Source of the DNA: an uncultured Alphaproteobacteria bacterium
GTDB taxonomy: Bacteria; Pseudomonadota; Alphaproteobacteria; MPNO01; UBA2964
Direction of reading: 5' to 3'
DNA length: 64,000 bases
Assembly: GCA_951812775.1 (NCBI GenBank)
Contig: OX638326.1
Location: forward strand, 4,011,180 to 4,075,179
The notes beneath the pieces are model-generated. The model saw nothing but the letters and a program-made list of their open reading frames with translations. It had not been told where the DNA came from and made no database searches. Both the position numbers and the translations under genes were made by a program. This document shows positions 35,111 through 44,888 of the stretch, piece by piece. Each line of letters starts with the position of its first letter. Positions within the stretch are counted from its first letter, which is position 1.

Positions 35111-35123
35111 GTATATAATTCAC
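35096..35123. repeat. Right terminal inverted repeat of the transposon
   Basis: Complement begins GTGAATTATATAC and includes TTGACTAACC; partner of 32376-32403. Confidence 0.85.
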
Positions 35124-35364
35124 TAAAAAAAAGACTTGGGGATACAAGGAAGCTGCTAAGGAGGTGGTTGATAGCGATGCTTGGGATGGTACCCTTGGAA
35201 TTTGGGGGGAGGAAATGATTCAGGAGACGGCTATCAATCCATCATTTGCCATTGATACTGCGCAAAAAAATGTAGCTGCGCGAGTAAACATACACCTTCA
35301 TCGACAAGCTTTTTATGGCGACAATATTCGTGGAATTGATTTGGATGAAGACTGGGTTGACTAG
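35124..35364 (+). pseudogene. 'Beta protein' family gene, 3' remnant
   Basis: Begins with the second target-site copy (TAAAAAAA) and reads on in frame as KTWGYKEAAKEVVDSDAWDGTLGIWGEEM, then NVAARVNIHLHRQAFYGDNIRGIDLDEDWVD and stop. It has no start codon of its own of any merit. Joined to 31500-32375 it gives the normal C-terminus of the beta protein. Confidence 0.8.
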
Positions 35365-35410
35365 AAATTGTTATGGCTTGCGGCTTCCGCACTGTCTTTT
35401 TTACAAACCC

Positions 35411-35842
35411 CTAGACGTCATCTACAGACACAAGCGCCTCCTTCAATATCGCGCGTATTTCATCCGGCATATCTGTTGATTTTCGAGCTTCGAGGTCGAA
35501 GAAAACTTCAACCGCATCCTGGGTTGCGATAAGCGTTCCGGTTTCGGCATTTGTCATGCGTTGCGTGTAAGTCAGGCTCTTATTGCCGAGCCGCGTGAAC
35601 CCGCTTTTGACGATAAGCAGTTCACCGGCGTTTGCCTCGTGGACAAAATCGTTTGTCGTGCGCGCGACAACCACGCCAACACCGTGTTTCTTCATCGCGG
35701 CATGGGCGCCGTCAATCATGTTCCATATATGGAAACCAGCATCGTCAAAGAAATGCCCATAGTAACGAACGTTCATGTGGCCGATGTGATCGCAATACCA
35801 GGTATGAACAACGGCCCGATGGGTTTCCATCCAGTCGGCCAT
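35411..35842 (-). CDS. Acyl-CoA thioesterase, 4-hydroxybenzoyl-CoA thioesterase/YbgC-like hot-dog protein
   Basis: 143 residues, one hot-dog domain. Seen: THRAVVHTWYCDHIGHMNVRYYGHFFDDAGFHIW with the conserved DHIGHMN active-site loop, then IVKSGFTRLGNKSLTYTQRM. GGAG lies eight bases before ATG 35842. It hydrolyses an acyl- or aroyl-CoA to the free acid. The neighbouring acyl-CoA synthetase and MDR reductase make a CoA-dependent degradation step plausible. Divergent from the MDR gene, with 80 bp between. Confidence 0.83.
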   Translation of the reverse strand: MADWMETHRAVVHTWYCDHIGHMNVRYYGHFFDDAGFHIWNMIDGAHAAMKKHGVGVVVARTTNDFVHEANAGELLIVKSGFTRLGNKSLTYTQRMTNAETGTLIATQDAVEVFFDLEARKSTDMPDEIRAILKEALVSVDDV

Positions 35843-35922
35843 AATCAATTCTCCATCAGTTTGTTTGTTGGCTCAGCATAGGACGGTGTGACATTCGATG
35901 GAATGCCGCTAACATTGGCGTC

Positions 35923-36900
35923 ATGAAAGCGGCAGTTATTGAACAGCAGGGCGGTGTAGAAAATATCGTCTATCGCGATTGGGAAGACCCGGAGCCGGGC
36001 CCGGACGATGTCGTCGTTCGCGTAAAAGCCTGCGGGCTAAACCATCTAGATATTTTTGTCCGGCGCGGGATGCCTGGATTTCCTGTGCCCATGCCGTTTA
36101 TCTCCGGTGGCGATATTGCCGGCGACATCTGTGCGTTGGGCGGTAATGTCTCTGACTGGTCAGTGGGAGATCGGGTGACCCTTAATCCTGATACGCATGA
36201 AGGGATGATTGGCGAGCAATTAATCGGCGGGTTGGCGGAGATGGTACGTGTGCCGGCGCAGAATCTGGTCGCCCTGCCGGACAACCTTTCCTATGAGCAG
36301 GGGGCAGCCTTGCCCATCAATTACGGGACAGCTCACCGGATGCTGTTTCATCGCGGACGACTGGCAGCAGGGGAAACAATGCTGGTGCTGGGCGCCAGTG
36401 GCGGCGTTGGGGTTGCCTGTTTGCAGTATGGCAAAATGGTCGGGGCAACTGTCATTGCCGCAGCCGGGTCAGCGGAAAAATGTGAGAAGCTGGATGAACT
36501 CGGGGCGGATCACACGATCAACTATGCCGACGAAGATTTCAGCGCTGCGACCTGGAAACTATCCGGGAAGAAAGGTGTCGATGTTGTCGTCAACTTTACA
36601 GGTGGCGATACCTGGGTGCCGTGTCTAAGGACGGCGAAGCCTGGCGGACGAATCTTAACCTGCGGGGCGACAGCGGGGCATTCGCCCGAAACTGATCTAC
36701 GCTATATCTGGGTCCGTGAACTGGATGTGCTTGGGTCGAATAGCTATAGCCAGGAAGATGTCGCGAGTTCCGTTGCCTACGCCGCCGAAGGAAAAATAGC
36801 GCCGGTTATAAGCCATGTTTTGCCGCTGGAGAAAACTGGTGAGGCGGAAATCCTGATGGAAGACCGAAACTTCTTTGGCAAAATTATTGTCTGCCCCTAG
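35923..36900 (+). CDS. MDR-family oxidoreductase, quinone oxidoreductase/crotonyl-CoA reductase-like
   Basis: 325 residues. Seen: MKAAVIEQQGGVENIVYRDW, GLNHLDIFVRRGMPGFPVPMPFISGGDIAG in place of a zinc site, and the nucleotide loop VLGASGGVGVACLQYGKMVGATV. The catalytic zinc cysteine is absent (GLNHLD), so this is the zinc-independent branch that reduces quinones or enones with NADPH. Frame intact. It ends convergent with the acyl-CoA synthetase, the two stops overlapping at 36897-36900. Confidence 0.85.
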   Translation: MKAAVIEQQGGVENIVYRDWEDPEPGPDDVVVRVKACGLNHLDIFVRRGMPGFPVPMPFISGGDIAGDICALGGNVSDWSVGDRVTLNPDTHEGMIGEQLIGGLAEMVRVPAQNLVALPDNLSYEQGAALPINYGTAHRMLFHRGRLAAGETMLVLGASGGVGVACLQYGKMVGATVIAAAGSAEKCEKLDELGADHTINYADEDFSAATWKLSGKKGVDVVVNFTGGDTWVPCLRTAKPGGRILTCGATAGHSPETDLRYIWVRELDVLGSNSYSQEDVASSVAYAAEGKIAPVISHVLPLEKTGEAEILMEDRNFFGKIIVCP

Positions 36901-38453
36901 GACATTTCTGCAGCAATCGTGTCTTCAATAATTTTACGGGCAGCGGGGCGGTCGACCTTGCCCGTGCCGCCAACCGGGAGCGCATCGACGATTATGACTC
37001 GTCGCGGATGTGCATAAGCCGCGCCATGTTCCAACGTAAAAGCTTTAATAGAGTCTTCATCGCTGGTTGAATCCGGACGGATGGTGACAAGCGCGGCAGG
37101 CGCGAGACCTTTGACGTCATGTTCAATTGGCATAACGACGGCATCTATGATGTCGGGATGCTGGACCAGAAGAAGCTCGACTTCCTTGGGGTAGATGTTT
37201 TCACCGCCACAGGAAAATTGATCATCAATGCGCCCCATAAAGAAGTAGAACCCGTCATCATCTTTGCGAAAGATGTCTCCGGTATGGAGCCAGCCGTCCG
37301 TCAGGCGTTCTTCGTTTAGGTCCGGACGGTTGTTATAGCCGGACAGCACGGCGGGTGACTTTACCCAGAACTCGCCATGGCGATCATTCTCCTGGCCGTT
37401 CTCATCGACCATTTTGACATCGACTTCAGGAGCAGGGACGCCACAACTACCGCGGGGAACCTCTCGACCATCGAGAGGGCTGCGCAACGGGCCGCCACCT
37501 TCAGTGAGTCCGTAGGCTTCCTCGACATCTGCGCCAAAGGCTTTTTCGACAGCATTCAACAATTCGGCTCCAACCACCGCTGACCCCATTTCAAGACATT
37601 CCAGTTTTGGAAACTTTAAGGTGCCGAGAAGTTCTTCTTCTGCCAGCATCATGCGATACATGGCCGGGACTCCGCCGGTATCCGTACAGCTATAATCAGC
37701 GAGTGCCTGCAGCATCATACGCGGTTCAAAGCGGGGTAATATCACTGCAGACGCTCCGGCGTAGAGCTTGGGCTTGATGGAAACCCGCATTGCGTTTTTA
37801 TGAAAGAGAGGTCCGGCAACCAAAGTACGGTCTGTCGGTTTGCAGGGCCAGTATTGTTGGGCAGTCCTGATCCCCCACAACATACCTTCGTGCGTCAGGA
37901 GCACGCCTTTGGAGCGACCGGTTGAGCCGGATGTATAGGGAAGGAACGCGATTTGATCCGTTTCTACGGCAATTGGCGTGAACGCTTTTTCATCCGCATT
38001 GGCGATCGCCTTATCGTAGTCACACCAGCCAGGTGGCGTAGGGTGGACGGCAATTAAAGTGTTGAGCGCTTGTTGTTCGACGATGTCGACGATCTGCGGG
38101 TGGCAGTCGGGTTCAACAATGGCGCCAGAACATCCGGCATCTTTTATAATAAATTCAATTGTATCTGCACCGAGCTTAATATTAAGCGGTATGGGAATAA
38201 TCCCGGCGCGCATAGCGCCAAAGAAAACTTCAATAAATTCAGAACGATTACCCATCGCGAGGAGTAGTCGGTCCCCCGGCTTCATCCCAAGGGTCGTTAG
38301 GATCGTCGCCACGGTCTCCATTCGGTGATTCAATTCACCGTGCGTGATGAGATGATCTGGCATCCGTGATAAATCGATTATTGCTGTTTTATCGGGGTAC
38401 GCGATTGCCGCCGCGCGATTGAAGTAGCCCAGGTTTTTGTCGCGAATATCCAT
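36897..38453 (-). CDS. AMP-dependent acyl-CoA synthetase/ligase
   Basis: 518 residues from ATG 38453; the frame is open 66 bp further but the extra residues do not fit. Seen: P-loop-like LPYTSGSTGRSKGVLLTHEG, YGLTEGGGP, DGWLHTGDIFRKDDDGFYFFMGRIDDQFSCGGENIYPKEVE (with the hinge) and the C-terminal GGTGKVDRPAARK lysine. It forms an acyl- or aroyl-adenylate and then the CoA ester. Substrate unknown; the neighbouring thioesterase and MDR enzyme suggest aromatic acid or fatty acid metabolism. No lesions. Confidence 0.9.
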   Translation of the reverse strand: MDIRDKNLGYFNRAAAIAYPDKTAIIDLSRMPDHLITHGELNHRMETVATILTTLGMKPGDRLLLAMGNRSEFIEVFFGAMRAGIIPIPLNIKLGADTIEFIIKDAGCSGAIVEPDCHPQIVDIVEQQALNTLIAVHPTPPGWCDYDKAIANADEKAFTPIAVETDQIAFLPYTSGSTGRSKGVLLTHEGMLWGIRTAQQYWPCKPTDRTLVAGPLFHKNAMRVSIKPKLYAGASAVILPRFEPRMMLQALADYSCTDTGGVPAMYRMMLAEEELLGTLKFPKLECLEMGSAVVGAELLNAVEKAFGADVEEAYGLTEGGGPLRSPLDGREVPRGSCGVPAPEVDVKMVDENGQENDRHGEFWVKSPAVLSGYNNRPDLNEERLTDGWLHTGDIFRKDDDGFYFFMGRIDDQFSCGGENIYPKEVELLLVQHPDIIDAVVMPIEHDVKGLAPAALVTIRPDSTSDEDSIKAFTLEHGAAYAHPRRVIIVDALPVGGTGKVDRPAARKIIEDTIAAEMS

Positions 38454-38512
38454 GGTGTTAGACCTTAGAGCCAAGAATTCGTAGTGCAAAGGGTAAGGCA
38501 TTCCTGTAATGC

Positions 38513-41500
38513 GTGTCACAGATGTATGGGTCGCACGTTAAGCGGGTTTTAATTGTTGCGCGAGTACAACGTTACATTAGTAAAACGGATTTTCTCGTGA
38601 GTTGTATCATGCTTTCAGAAGGTACCAAACAGATTAAGGAGAAGTCGTGGTGGCAGCCCTCGGATGGTCGCATCGGCTCCGCGCTGTTCGCCATTCTTCT
38701 GTTTTGTCTCACAACGCTGTATTTCAGCCTTAATCAAGCAGAAAAGTATTTGTTTCGTTCAGAAGCCAGTGAAGTTGGGTCGACCGTTGTTGTGAACCTC
38801 CTGACCGGACTTCCCAAGCTTGACAGTATACTCAAAGATCGCGATCCCCGCGAAGCGGAAATCAAAAAGATTGAGGAAATTATCGGTATCACCGGGGTGG
38901 AAGGGCTCAGGTTAATCGACCCGCAGGGGTCAGTCGTCTTTGAGCCGATTGATCTTCCCATTTCCGGGCAAAAAGACAGCAAGGTGTATGCCCAGGAAAT
39001 TAATCGAAGAGAAGTTCTCGTAAATATTTCCCACGGCTTGATCCAGAACGCGGTCATCGGCACAGCGCTGGTGCCGGTTTATGACAATGGTTCTGTGGCC
39101 GGCGGGGCGGAAATCTTTTTGAATATGACGCGCCGCCATAAAGAACTGCAAATGGTCATGACCGTTGCCTTTGTTGGGGTTGGCTCTTTCCTGATCCTGA
39201 TAGCCCTGGCGATTGGAACTGTTTTTCGTCGTCACTCTCAAGCACATAGAAATTTTGTTGCGGCTTTACGTGAAGGTGAGGAGCGCTATCGGAAACTTAT
39301 CGAGTACTCTCCCGACGCTATTCGTGTCATCGTCGATGAGAAGATTGCTTTTGTGAATCCTGCGGCCGTTGAGCTGTTCGGTGCCAGTGATGAAAGCGAC
39401 CTGATCGGTATGGAAGGAAAGTCGTTTGTTCCCAAAAGTTTGGAAGACGACCAGAACGCTCCCCGAAACCTGGTAAGGCGACAGACCGCGACAGATAAGG
39501 CGATGCCTTGGACCGAAACGCAGCGAGAGAGACTCGACGGTTCAGTTATCGATGTCGAGGCGTGCGCCCTTCGTTTTAGTTGGGACGGCAAACCCGCGCG
39601 GTTGGCTATGGCGCGGGATATCGGCGAGCGCAAACGCGCTGAAAGGGCCCTCGCGGATATCTCGAAACATAATGAATTGCTGCTGGCCTCTGTTGCAGAG
39701 GGAATTTTCGGGCTCGACCTGAATGGCTGTATTACCTTTGCCAACCCGGCGGCAGGAAGATTGTTGGGGTAGGACCTGGCAAATATTATTAGCAAAAAAT
39801 TCAAAGATGTTGATCCGATTCTAGCTCACAGTTCTGATGAGACAGACTCTCCAATTTTACGGGTGCTACGCACCGGCGAAGAGCTTCAGATTCCCAGTGA
39901 AACGATGTGGCATTCCAACGGCACGTCCTTTCCTGCGGCCTACAATGTAAGGCCAATTCGTCACGAAGACGGTAGCATTGAAGGTGCAGTTGTGACGTTT
40001 CGGGACATCTCAAAACGAAAAAAGGATGAAGAAAACCTCCGTCAAAGCGAGGCCAGGGTATCATTGGCGCGTCAACAGCTGCTTGATGCTATTGAAGCAA
40101 TTAATGACGGATTCGCTCTTTATGACTCTGAAGACCGTTTCGTCCTCGCAAATTCAACCTATCGGGAGATGTATCCGAGATCCGCGCATTTGATGGCACC
40201 TGGCACCAGGTTTGAAGAAGTTCTTCGGTTTGGAACCGACAATGGTGAAAACCTTGCTGTGCAGGCGGATCCAGCAATGCGCGACAAGAAAATTGCGTCG
40301 GTGTTGGAAATTCATTGTAATCCGGGTCATATCCTTGAACGTTATTTGAGTGATGGGCGTTGGATAAGAATGGCGGCTCATCGCACGAGCGATGGCGGGG
40401 TGGTTAGCACTCGTACTGATATCACGGACCTGAAACTGCGAGAGGCTGAGCTGGAGAAAGACACGGCGATAACCGAACTGCTTAACAGCGTCGCTGTGAA
40501 TGCCAATCAATCGTTGACGTTCAGAGAGGCATTACAAAAAACGGTCAGGGATATTTGCGAAGCGATCAATTGGCCGTTGGGACATGTTTTAGTGTCGTCA
40601 GCGAGTGGTGATGGAACCTATGAATCATCGCGTATCTGGCATTTTGACGATCCTGAAGAATTGGCTGATTTCCGAAATTGGATGGAGACGGTCAGCCTCA
40701 ATAGCAGTTCCGGGTTGATTGGACTTTCGAAACAAAGACGTACGCCGATATGGGCCAAGAACGTGCATTTGCCGACGTCACCAATCCATATGCCACAGGC
40801 GGCAGGGAAGGGTATCCTGACTGCCTTCGCGGTTCCAATTCTTGTGCAGGATGAAGTTGTCGCCATCGTCAGTGCGATGACGCGGGAGGACAAGGAGCAA
40901 GACGAAAACCTCTTAAAAGCATTGTCACAGGTTGGGCGCGTGCTCGAACGACAGGAAGCCAATGAAGCTCTAAAACAGGCCACAGCGGAAGCGGAAACCG
41001 CAGCTCTGCATGCAGAAGCCGCTTCTATAAAGGCCGAGGAAGCGAGCGCTGCAAAAAGCGAATTCCTCGCGACCATGAGCCACGAGATACGAACGCCTCT
41101 CAATGCTGTCCTCGGTATAGCCGGTATTCTGATGGAGTCGGAACTCGATGAAGAGCAGCGAATGCAAGCCAGGACCATCAAAGTCGTTGGTGAGGCTTTG
41201 CTTGATGTTATCAATGATGTTCTGGATTATTCAAAGATTGAAGTGGGGCGTCTTGATCTCGAAATTGTGGATTTCGAAGTCCTGGGTCTGGTTGGTACGG
41301 TAAAAACGGTTTGGGACCCTCAGGTTTCCGGAAAGGGCCTGGAACTTTCAATCAACGTTGCGCCCGATGTCGCGCCGGTCGTCAGGGGTGACCCCACTCG
41401 CTTGCGACAAATTGTTTTCAATCTTGTCGGGAATGCTTTGAAATTTACAGAAGCCGGTTCGATCAAGGTCAATATCGCTCAGGCAACATTGCCTGATCGG

Positions 41501-42326
41501 TTGTTGGAGCTTCAATTTGAGGTAGTGGATACTGGAATCGGAATTCCACACGATAAGCTAGGTTTATTGTTTGAGAAGTTCACGCAAGCTGATGGATCAA
41601 CGACCAGAAAATATGGTGGGACTGGACTTGGCTTGGCCATTTCGTAACAGCTAGTCACATTGATGAATGGCGAAATAGGAGTCGAAAGCACGGTTGGTGC
41701 CGGAACGAGATTCTATTTTACCGTAAGATGTGAAGTAGGTGACGCCCAAAACGTGACAGGCTTGGATAGTGAGATACCCAATAGTTCCACGTTACCGTTG
41801 GAAACGGATCATAAACTCAAAATTTTGGTCGCAGAAGACAACGCTGTAAATCAGTTGGTTATTCGGACCATGTTGGAAAAGGCAGGCCATGAATTAGAGG
41901 TTGTTGAAAATGGTGCCCTTGCCTTGGAAGCCGTTCAAGCAACCTCCTATGACCTGGTGCTTATGGATGTGAATATGCCGGAGATGGATGGCATTACGGC
42001 TACGAAACATATTCGCGCTTTGAAAGGTCCAGCCCGCGAGATTCCCATTGTCGCCTTAACAGCAAATGCGCTGAATGGTGATCGCGAACGTATGCTGGAT
42101 GCTGGCATGTCGGACTATGTTGCGAAACCTATTGAGCCAGCCAGGCTCGCTGCTGCAATGGCACGGCAATGTGACATCGATGCTCAGTTGGACAGTGTCG
42201 TGAGTAACGAGGATTCGGAACCCCAGGAACTCACAGAGGACCAATTGAAAGCGTTTGATGATCTAAGCGTTTGATGATCTAAGCGTTTGATGATCTAAAC
42301 GACTCCCTCGACAAATTATTGAATTA
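38513..42326 (+). pseudogene. Multi-PAS hybrid sensor histidine kinase, disrupted
   Basis: Domains in order: membrane segment (ALFAILLFCLTTLYFSL), periplasmic region, second membrane segment (VAFVGVGSFLILIALAIGTVF), several PAS domains, a GAF-like region near 40.5 kb, HisKA with [13 protein letters not shown], ATPase with [13 protein letters not shown] and DTGIGIP, and REC with LMDVNMPEMDG. Three lesions: TAG at 39770-39772 between PAS domains, TAA at 41645-41647 just after GLGLAIS, and a 16-bp triplication at 42251-42298 that ends the frame early. Reducing the triplication to one copy gives the natural end KAFDDLNDSLDKLLN at 42326. All parts share one frame, so it was one gene of about 1260 codons. 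Confidence 0.87.
42251..42298. repeat. 16-bp tandem triplication at the end of the kinase gene
   Basis: GCGTTTGATGATCTAA is present three times without change (42251, 42267, 42283). The extra 32 bases shift the frame and make the protein end at FDDLSV instead of FDDLNDSLDKLLN. Confidence 0.95.
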
Positions 42327-42351
42327 AGCCTCACGTGTTACGGAGATAGCT

Positions 42352-42807
42352 ATGCAGAATATGTTAAAAGCAAAGGTCGCAGCGAATAAGGTTTCGTAAG
42401 CAGACCTCGTCCGAAGACTCGAAGAGGCAGATGCAAACATCGCAGCCGCGGCGGATGGTTTCGAAGAGTGGGCTTTGGCCGATATCGTTTCGGCCACTCA
42501 AAAGATCGACAATGAGAAAATGGAAATAAAGAAGAAGATTCGAGAGGTATTTCGGGTTGTTCATGACATTAAGGGGCAAGGGTCTACATTCGGATATCCA
42601 AGCGTTACCGAAATAGCGTCAATCCTGTGTGACTTTATGCGGGAAGGGAAAGTCTCGATGTCGCCCAAGCAGGCTCAAGTCATCAAACTCCATTTAGGCG
42701 CCCTTCGACTGGTTCTTGATCAAAAATTAAAGGGCGAAAGCGAAGCCGCAAAAAATCTCGTCAAGAAGCTCTCGGTCACAGCGGCAACAGTACCACCTTT
42801 GCGCTAA
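42352..42807 (+). pseudogene. HPt-domain-like phosphotransfer protein, interrupted by an in-frame stop
   Basis: From ATG 42352 (cggagatagct upstream) the frame reads 15 codons, meets a TAA at 42397-42399, then continues in the same frame for 136 codons to 42807. Seen after the stop: ADLVRRLEEADANIAAAADGFEEWALADI and the HPt core FRVVHDIKGQGSTFGYPSVTEIA with the phospho-acceptor histidine. It directly follows the hybrid kinase (26 bp), so it was that kinase's phosphorelay partner. A GTG or TTG downstream restart is possible, which would spare the HPt core. Confidence 0.72.
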
Positions 42808-43038
42808 ACATTTCCGGATAAGTTTCTACCTTCCAGAGGTTAAGGCGGCTGTAAAACTCTCCGGTGAAGCGGATTGATTCTATCATCGCTTCGACAACAA
42901 TTTCGCCTTCCGTATGCAGCCAATTCCAATAAAGACTACGATCGCAAAATATAGGCATTCGCGGTTTTGCGCGGATTTTGGTAACTGTGTATCTTCGACG
43001 ATTTAGACGTCGGGACGGTGAGGCTGTAGGAGAGTGTG

Positions 43039-43821
43039 ATGAGCAACCCTGTTAAAGCGTTGCTGGCGACCGATCAAACCGCATTGTGTTTGTGTATTCG
43101 CATGGCTCGTACGGTTGATGTTGGTGCTATAGCTGCTGCTGCAGGCTTTAACGCCTTATATGTGGATATGGAACATAGTCCGATATCTGCAGACGAGACA
43201 TCAGCGATTTGTATGTCAGCCCCCGGGTTTGGGGTGATCCCGTTTGTTCGTGTCCCTCAGGATGATCTCGGTCTTGCCTCCAGGCTTCTCGATGGCGGCG
43301 CTTACGGCATTATCTTTCCGCATGTAGAAACCGAAGAGCAAGCGCGGAAGGTCGCCGGAGCCTGTCTGTTTCCGCCGCGCGGATACCGTTCGGCTGTTGG
43401 GTCCACTATTCATCTTGGGTTTGAAGGACTGTCCCAAAGTGAAGCCGGTTTGCGCCTGGATGAGCTTACAACTACGACCGTCATGATCGAAACTGAGCTG
43501 GGCGTTAAGAACGCCAGTGCAATTGCCGCAGTCGATGGCGTTGATATGGTCATGGTCGGTACGGCAGATCTCTCTGCGACAATGGGTAAGGCAGGCGCTT
43601 TGGATAGCGCTGAGATTATCAAAGCGTGTGAAAAGGTGGCGGCAGCTTGTCACGAGCACGGAAAGACATTTGCTCTGGGCGGGGTTAGAAATAATCCACA
43701 GTTGGCGGCAGATTATGCCGCAATGGGCGCCCGGTTTATTATCGCCGGCATGGATGCGGCATATATGCAGCAATCAGCAGAAGCGGATGTGATGGCAATT
43801 CGGAAAGCGATAAAGGGTTAA
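43039..43821 (+). CDS. HpcH/HpaI-family aldolase
   Basis: 260 residues from ATG 43039 (AGGAGAG upstream; GTG 43036 also in frame). Seen: VDMEHSPIS for the first metal-binding glutamate, FVRVPQDDLGLASRLLDGGAYGIIFPHVET, FPPRGYRSAVGS, MIETELGVKNA and GTADLSATMG. This is the layout of 2-dehydro-3-deoxyglucarate and 4-hydroxy-2-oxoheptanedioate aldolases, class II metal-dependent enzymes that split 2-keto-4-hydroxy acids into pyruvate and an aldehyde. It could provide the last step of an aromatic meta-cleavage route. Stop abuts the convergent ygfZ stop. Confidence 0.88.
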   Translation: MSNPVKALLATDQTALCLCIRMARTVDVGAIAAAAGFNALYVDMEHSPISADETSAICMSAPGFGVIPFVRVPQDDLGLASRLLDGGAYGIIFPHVETEEQARKVAGACLFPPRGYRSAVGSTIHLGFEGLSQSEAGLRLDELTTTTVMIETELGVKNASAIAAVDGVDMVMVGTADLSATMGKAGALDSAEIIKACEKVAAACHEHGKTFALGGVRNNPQLAADYAAMGARFIIAGMDAAYMQQSAEADVMAIRKAIKG

Positions 43822-44727
43822 TTAGCCCGGTAATTGAAACCAGTCGGGCTGGGTGGCCTGAAGTGGTATCTCGTCGGCGATGAGGTTGCTCTCGCCAGCC
43901 GCAACTTGTTCAATTGCTTCAAGGCGGATCATCGCTAGTCCTGAATTAGGACCAACGGAAAAAACCTGTCCCGTGGTTTTGTTCTGATCAAGCACATCTG
44001 CGCCGGCTTCGGGAGAACCATCTTCAAAATGAATTGGGACAAGACGTTTTTTTACGAGATTTCGAATTTTCATCCGTGTTGTTACTTCCTGTCCGACATA
44101 ACAACCCTTATCGAATGAGATCGCGTTGAGTTCGTCAAAACCCATTTCCAATGGAAATGCCTGTTTTAAAACTTCGCCATCGTTGCCATCTGGAACACCA
44201 ACCGAATGTTGTAAAAATTTGTAATTTTCCAAAGGTTGCTCCGCCAATTCTGTTTTCTCTTCGAACTCAGCTGAGGATGCAGCCGGTATAATTGCTCTTA
44301 TCCCCAATTCAGCTAGCCTTGGATCAATGAAAACGATGCCGCCACCGAACAGGTTTGCTTTGCCGGGTATGGCGTCCAATCCAAATTCATTCAGATCGTC
44401 ATGATTAACAATCGACAAAACCCTGTGCTGCTCGCTTTGATCATCAATTTCGACGTCAGCCCGCAGGCGATACATTTTCAATCGTTTAGTGAGCTCCGCT
44501 GTTTGGGAGATCGGGCAGTCTATTAAATATCTGTCTTTGGCTTTTGTGACAAAGAAGTCGTGCAGGTATTTTCCCTGCGGTGTCAGAATGGCGGCATATA
44601 TGGCTTTAGTGCTTGAGACTTTCTCCATATCGTTCGTGACGATTCCCTGCAGGAAAGCCAAACTGTCGGCGCCAGATACCGAAAGAATTGCTCTGTCGGT
44701 TAGAGGTGTGTAATGAGCGTCATTCAT
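43822..44727 (-). CDS. ygfZ: Folate-binding Fe-S cluster repair protein YgfZ
   Basis: 301 residues. Seen: the invariant motif KGCYVGQE at 207-214 (Cys209), LSVSGADSLAFLQGIVTNDM at the start and the GcvT-like fold. YgfZ/IBA57 proteins help maintain certain Fe-S enzymes using tetrahydrofolate. Intact. Divergent from the glycosyltransferase operon, with a 161-bp intergenic region that should hold both promoters. Confidence 0.9.
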   Translation of the reverse strand: MNDAHYTPLTDRAILSVSGADSLAFLQGIVTNDMEKVSSTKAIYAAILTPQGKYLHDFFVTKAKDRYLIDCPISQTAELTKRLKMYRLRADVEIDDQSEQHRVLSIVNHDDLNEFGLDAIPGKANLFGGGIVFIDPRLAELGIRAIIPAASSAEFEEKTELAEQPLENYKFLQHSVGVPDGNDGEVLKQAFPLEMGFDELNAISFDKGCYVGQEVTTRMKIRNLVKKRLVPIHFEDGSPEAGADVLDQNKTTGQVFSVGPNSGLAMIRLEAIEQVAAGESNLIADEIPLQATQPDWFQLPG

Positions 44728-44888
44728 CTTCGTATGTACCTTGGGCTGATTAGAAGCCTTTTAAAGGGTTTTCTCATTTCCAATGGTGGTGTCAGCACGA
44801 TTGATTAGCAAGTGTCGATGGCAAGAAACAGGACATCTTACAGCAGGAACAGAGATTTGTCGTCGTTGATAAGAAACCCGGCTAGATT

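Larger units (their letters stand above)
32376..35123 (-). mobile_element. IS1595/ISXO2-family transposon carrying a BglII-like restriction-modification system
   Basis: 2748 bp bounded by 28-bp imperfect inverted repeats (22 of 28 positions match) and an 8-bp direct repeat TAAAAAAA. Contents in transcription order on the minus strand: transposase, DNA methyltransferase, restriction endonuclease, with overlapping start and stop codons. On the plus strand near the left end there is a tiny ORF with a perfect Shine-Dalgarno and a strong hairpin. Deleting the element plus one target copy joins codons AGT AAA AAA AAG ACT TGG, restoring the beta-protein reading frame across the site, which fixes both ends to the base. 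Some IS1595 elements are known to carry passenger genes; a complete R-M system coupled to the transposase appears unusual. Confidence 0.9.

Noticed and set aside
42776..42958. 60-codon minus-strand frame after the HPt gene
   Set aside because: Overlaps the HPt 3' end and lacks a plausible start signal; kept as intergenic.
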